This document shows positions 52,956 through 55,275 of a stretch of DNA of 55,275 nucleotides, piece by piece (within the stretch, counting starts at the first letter, position 1; each line of letters begins with the position of its first letter). The notes below the pieces were generated by a model. The model was not told the origin of the DNA. It did no database searches and saw nothing but the letters and a program-made list of their open reading frames with translations. Origin of the DNA: Methanosarcina sp. UBA289 (GTDB lineage: Archaea; Halobacteriota; Methanosarcinia; Methanosarcinales; Methanosarcinaceae); assembly GCA_002496565.1 (NCBI GenBank), contig DAKJ01000021.1, positions 1 through 55,275 on the forward strand. The letters are read 5' to 3'. Both the position numbers and the translations under genes were made by a program.

Positions 52956-55275
52956 ATGAAATAAACAGAATAAAATTTCTATTACTAACCTTTTTAATAT
53001 TCACGCTAAGCTCCTATATTGGAGCAGCGGCTGAGGTTCATCCAGGAGGTTCAATCCAAGCCGCTGTGAACAGTGCAAACCTTGATGGTGATACGATTAT
53101 CGTATACCCGGGAACCTATACTGAAAATATTGAGATTACTAAAAATAGTAATCTGGTACTTATCGCAGCGTCGGAGATTGATAAAACAATAACTAATGAA
53201 ACGATAATTGTTTCCAATAACACAAATAAAAGTGTGATATCTGCTAGCTCAGTACCCAATTTAGTAATAAAAGGGTTCACGATCAGCGGAGCTGCAACAG
53301 ATTTATCAGGAATTTATCTACGTAGCTGCAATAATGCAACCATTGAGCATAACAAATTTTTAAATGATGCAATGGGAGTATATGTACGGTCTTCCTTGAA
53401 TACTACTATACGCAGCAATACAGCTATCAAAACAAGTGGAGTTGGAACTGGTAGAGGAATTAACATTGAGGGATCCGATTTAACCGCTGTTTCGAGCAAC
53501 ACGGTTTCAAATCATAGGTTTGGGATTTATCTTTCCGGATCCAGGCTTAGTACTGTCTCAAGAAATTCTATAAGCCAGAGTACTAACGACAGTATAGTTC
53601 TTGAAAAAGCATCAAACAATAATACCTTCGAAAACAATATAGTAAAATCAAATGCAAGATATGGAATTTCTCTTTCGGATTCAAGTAACAATGTCCTGAG
53701 AGGTAATAAAGTATACAATGGAACCAATGGAATTAACCTAGTAACATCTCCTGAGAATATAATTTCAGGTGCCATCTCACGTAACAATGTAGTTTCAGGT
53801 AACACCGTAGATTTCAGCAGTCAACACGATATTATGCTGGATAACACAAGCTACAACAATCTGATAAGTAATACGGTTTCAAGCAGCCAATACGGAATAG
53901 CTGTAAGGTCTTCTCACAATAACAAACTGACCGGCAATACTGCATATAACAATAGTATAGGCCTTTACATAACTCTGGGATCCAGCGGGAACACAGTTTC
54001 GGGCAATAAAGCAAATTCAAACAGAGGTTCCGGTATTAGTCTATATAGAGTCAGGGATAACATTGTTGAAAACAACGAAGCAAATTTGAACATCAACCAG
54101 GGTATCATTCTGGACAATTCAAGCAATAATAAAGTGTTCAACAACAGTGCATCCAAGAACGCTAGAGGCATTTATGTAAGTTCATTGTCTAGCAGGAACA
54201 CACTTTCAGGCAACACTGCAAATTCTAACACTGGTAATGGTGGCATCGGAGCTGACGGTATTCTTCTTGAAAATTCAAGTGATAATGATGTTACCGACAA
54301 CATTGCAAATCTGAACGGTAGGAATGGAGTCTATGTGACAAGTTCCAATAACAGTGACCTGATCAACAATACGGCGCAGAAAAATAAAATGGGTATCACC
54401 CTTTCCGGGTCATTAAATAACACGATTTCTAAAAATACAGTTACTGATTGCACTGATTCTGGATTATATCTCACGGTTTCCAGTAATGCAACCCTTTACA
54501 ATAATGTAGCTTATGGAAATGGAGAAGGCATTACTCTTGACTCCTCTGAGAACAATGAAATTTCAGGCAATAACGTTAGTTTAAACGGTAACGGAATTTA
54601 CATGTGTCCCAGAAGCTATGGAAATAAGGCTTATGATAACTATTTCAATAATATTGAAAGTAATGGAAACATAAGAAATAACAGAAGCACTTGGTACATC
54701 GAAAAGAAAGCAGGTAAAAATGTTATGGGTGGAAAAACCATTGGAGGAAACTTCTGGGGAACCCCGGCGAGGATGGGATTCTCAGAGAATATGTCTAACT
54801 CTGATGAAAACGATGACGGTATTATTGATATTAATGTCCCCTTCGTTTCAAGCAATGGTATCGTTTCCTCAGTCAATGGAAATATTACAGACAACTATCC
54901 GCTGATACGTGTGGTGCTGCCTACCGCAAACTTCGATGTCAACACCACAAAAGGTATTGCCCCTCTAGCGGTTCAGTTTACGGATCGCTCACAGGACGCA
55001 ACATCGATAATCTGGGATCTTGGTGACAAAAGCCCGAACAATACCAATAAAAGCTTTGTCCACGTGTACGAAAAGCCGGGAACTTATACTGTCACTCTGA
55101 CAGCAAGTAACAAAAATGATAATTCTTCAAAAACTATGCAAATAGTTGTAGAGAAATTTTTAATTTATCCTGTTGCAAACTTCAGCGCCAATGTAACGAG
55201 CGGCTATGCTCCTCTTTCTGTCCTGCTTACGGACAAATCGCAAAATGCAACTTCAAGGAACTGGGATATTGGCAA
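52956..55275 (+). CDS. NosD beta-helix/PKD surface protein, 3' end beyond window, with apparent one-base frameshift at codon 2-3
   Basis: A frame open from at least 52958 to the window end (about 770 codons) encodes a signal-like segment (FLLLTFLIFTLSSYIGAAAE), a long right-handed beta-helix of NosD repeats (PGGSIQAAVNSAN..., many N-N-T-x-S-G/N turns) and then PKD domains (VQFTDRSQDATSIIWDLGD and the start of another with SVLLTDKSQNATS). It is a cell-surface protein of the Methanosarcina type. No start codon opens this frame. GGGAGG-AAT-ATG at 52947-52958 gives ATG-AAA-TAA, out of frame; one added A would give MKINRIKFLLLTF. The gene is therefore either disrupted or misread by one base in an A run. 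Confidence 0.8.

Overview
The window looks like the chromosome of a methanogenic archaeon of the genus Methanosarcina. The evidence is a dimethylamine-type corrinoid protein at the left edge, UPF0228 and DUF2769 proteins, an archaeal-type threonyl-tRNA synthetase with its own N-terminal domain, a geranylgeranyl reductase-family enzyme, NosD/PKD surface proteins, PAS-rich histidine kinases, TATA-box promoters combined with Shine-Dalgarno sites, and long AT-rich spacers. No rRNA, complete tRNA, CRISPR array or intact insertion sequence was recognised. The species assignment is an inference.

Layout. 1-8.5 kb: corrinoid protein (partial), DUF2769 protein, PAS-only protein, a 0.9 kb spacer with a tRNA-3'-end-like remnant, a small cupredoxin lipoprotein lacking one copper ligand, galU, a 45-aa zinc-ribbon protein, and a coupled polyferredoxin/aldehyde ferredoxin oxidoreductase pair. 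7.8-14.9 kb: a decayed Nudix copy, an amidohydrolase and a methyltransferase facing a TetR regulator across a clear operator, UPF0228, a membrane-anchored exported protein, an intact Nudix hydrolase and a small membrane protein. 15.3-19.8 kb: an AT-rich, tightly overlapping four-gene operon (DUF4062-NACHT/STAND ATPase, two small mutually similar proteins, a radical SAM/SPASM enzyme). This is the best candidate for an undescribed, possibly defence or peptide-maturation, system. It lies beside a broken DJ-1/PfpI gene.

20.4-27.4 kb: a minus-strand accessory cluster with ferredoxin-nitroreductase, two alpha/beta hydrolases, a condensation-type acyltransferase and two related TetR regulators, each with palindromic sites nearby. 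27.8-36.2 kb: a protein of unknown function with an HExxH motif, a beta-helix surface protein, an SF2 helicase, thrS and an AI-2E-family permease. 36.4-43.2 kb: a decaying tandem duplication made of two internally deleted copies of a PAPS-reductase/ferredoxin gene, a secreted phospholipase-like protein and two paralogous membrane proteins, next to the intact PAPS-reductase-family gene. 43.7-55.3 kb: geranylgeranyl reductase-family flavoprotein, a rubredoxin, a small acidic protein, a multi-PAS histidine kinase, a HyuA-like protein translationally coupled to a histone-deacetylase-family enzyme, and the 5' part of a large NosD/PKD surface protein whose normal start appears to be off frame by one base.

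A theme across the whole window is that short tandem duplications (14-30 bp units) sit in many of the longer spacers, often abutting a stop codon or lying in a gene's 5' region. One 600-bp spacer (48.4-49.0 kb) carries four different ones.
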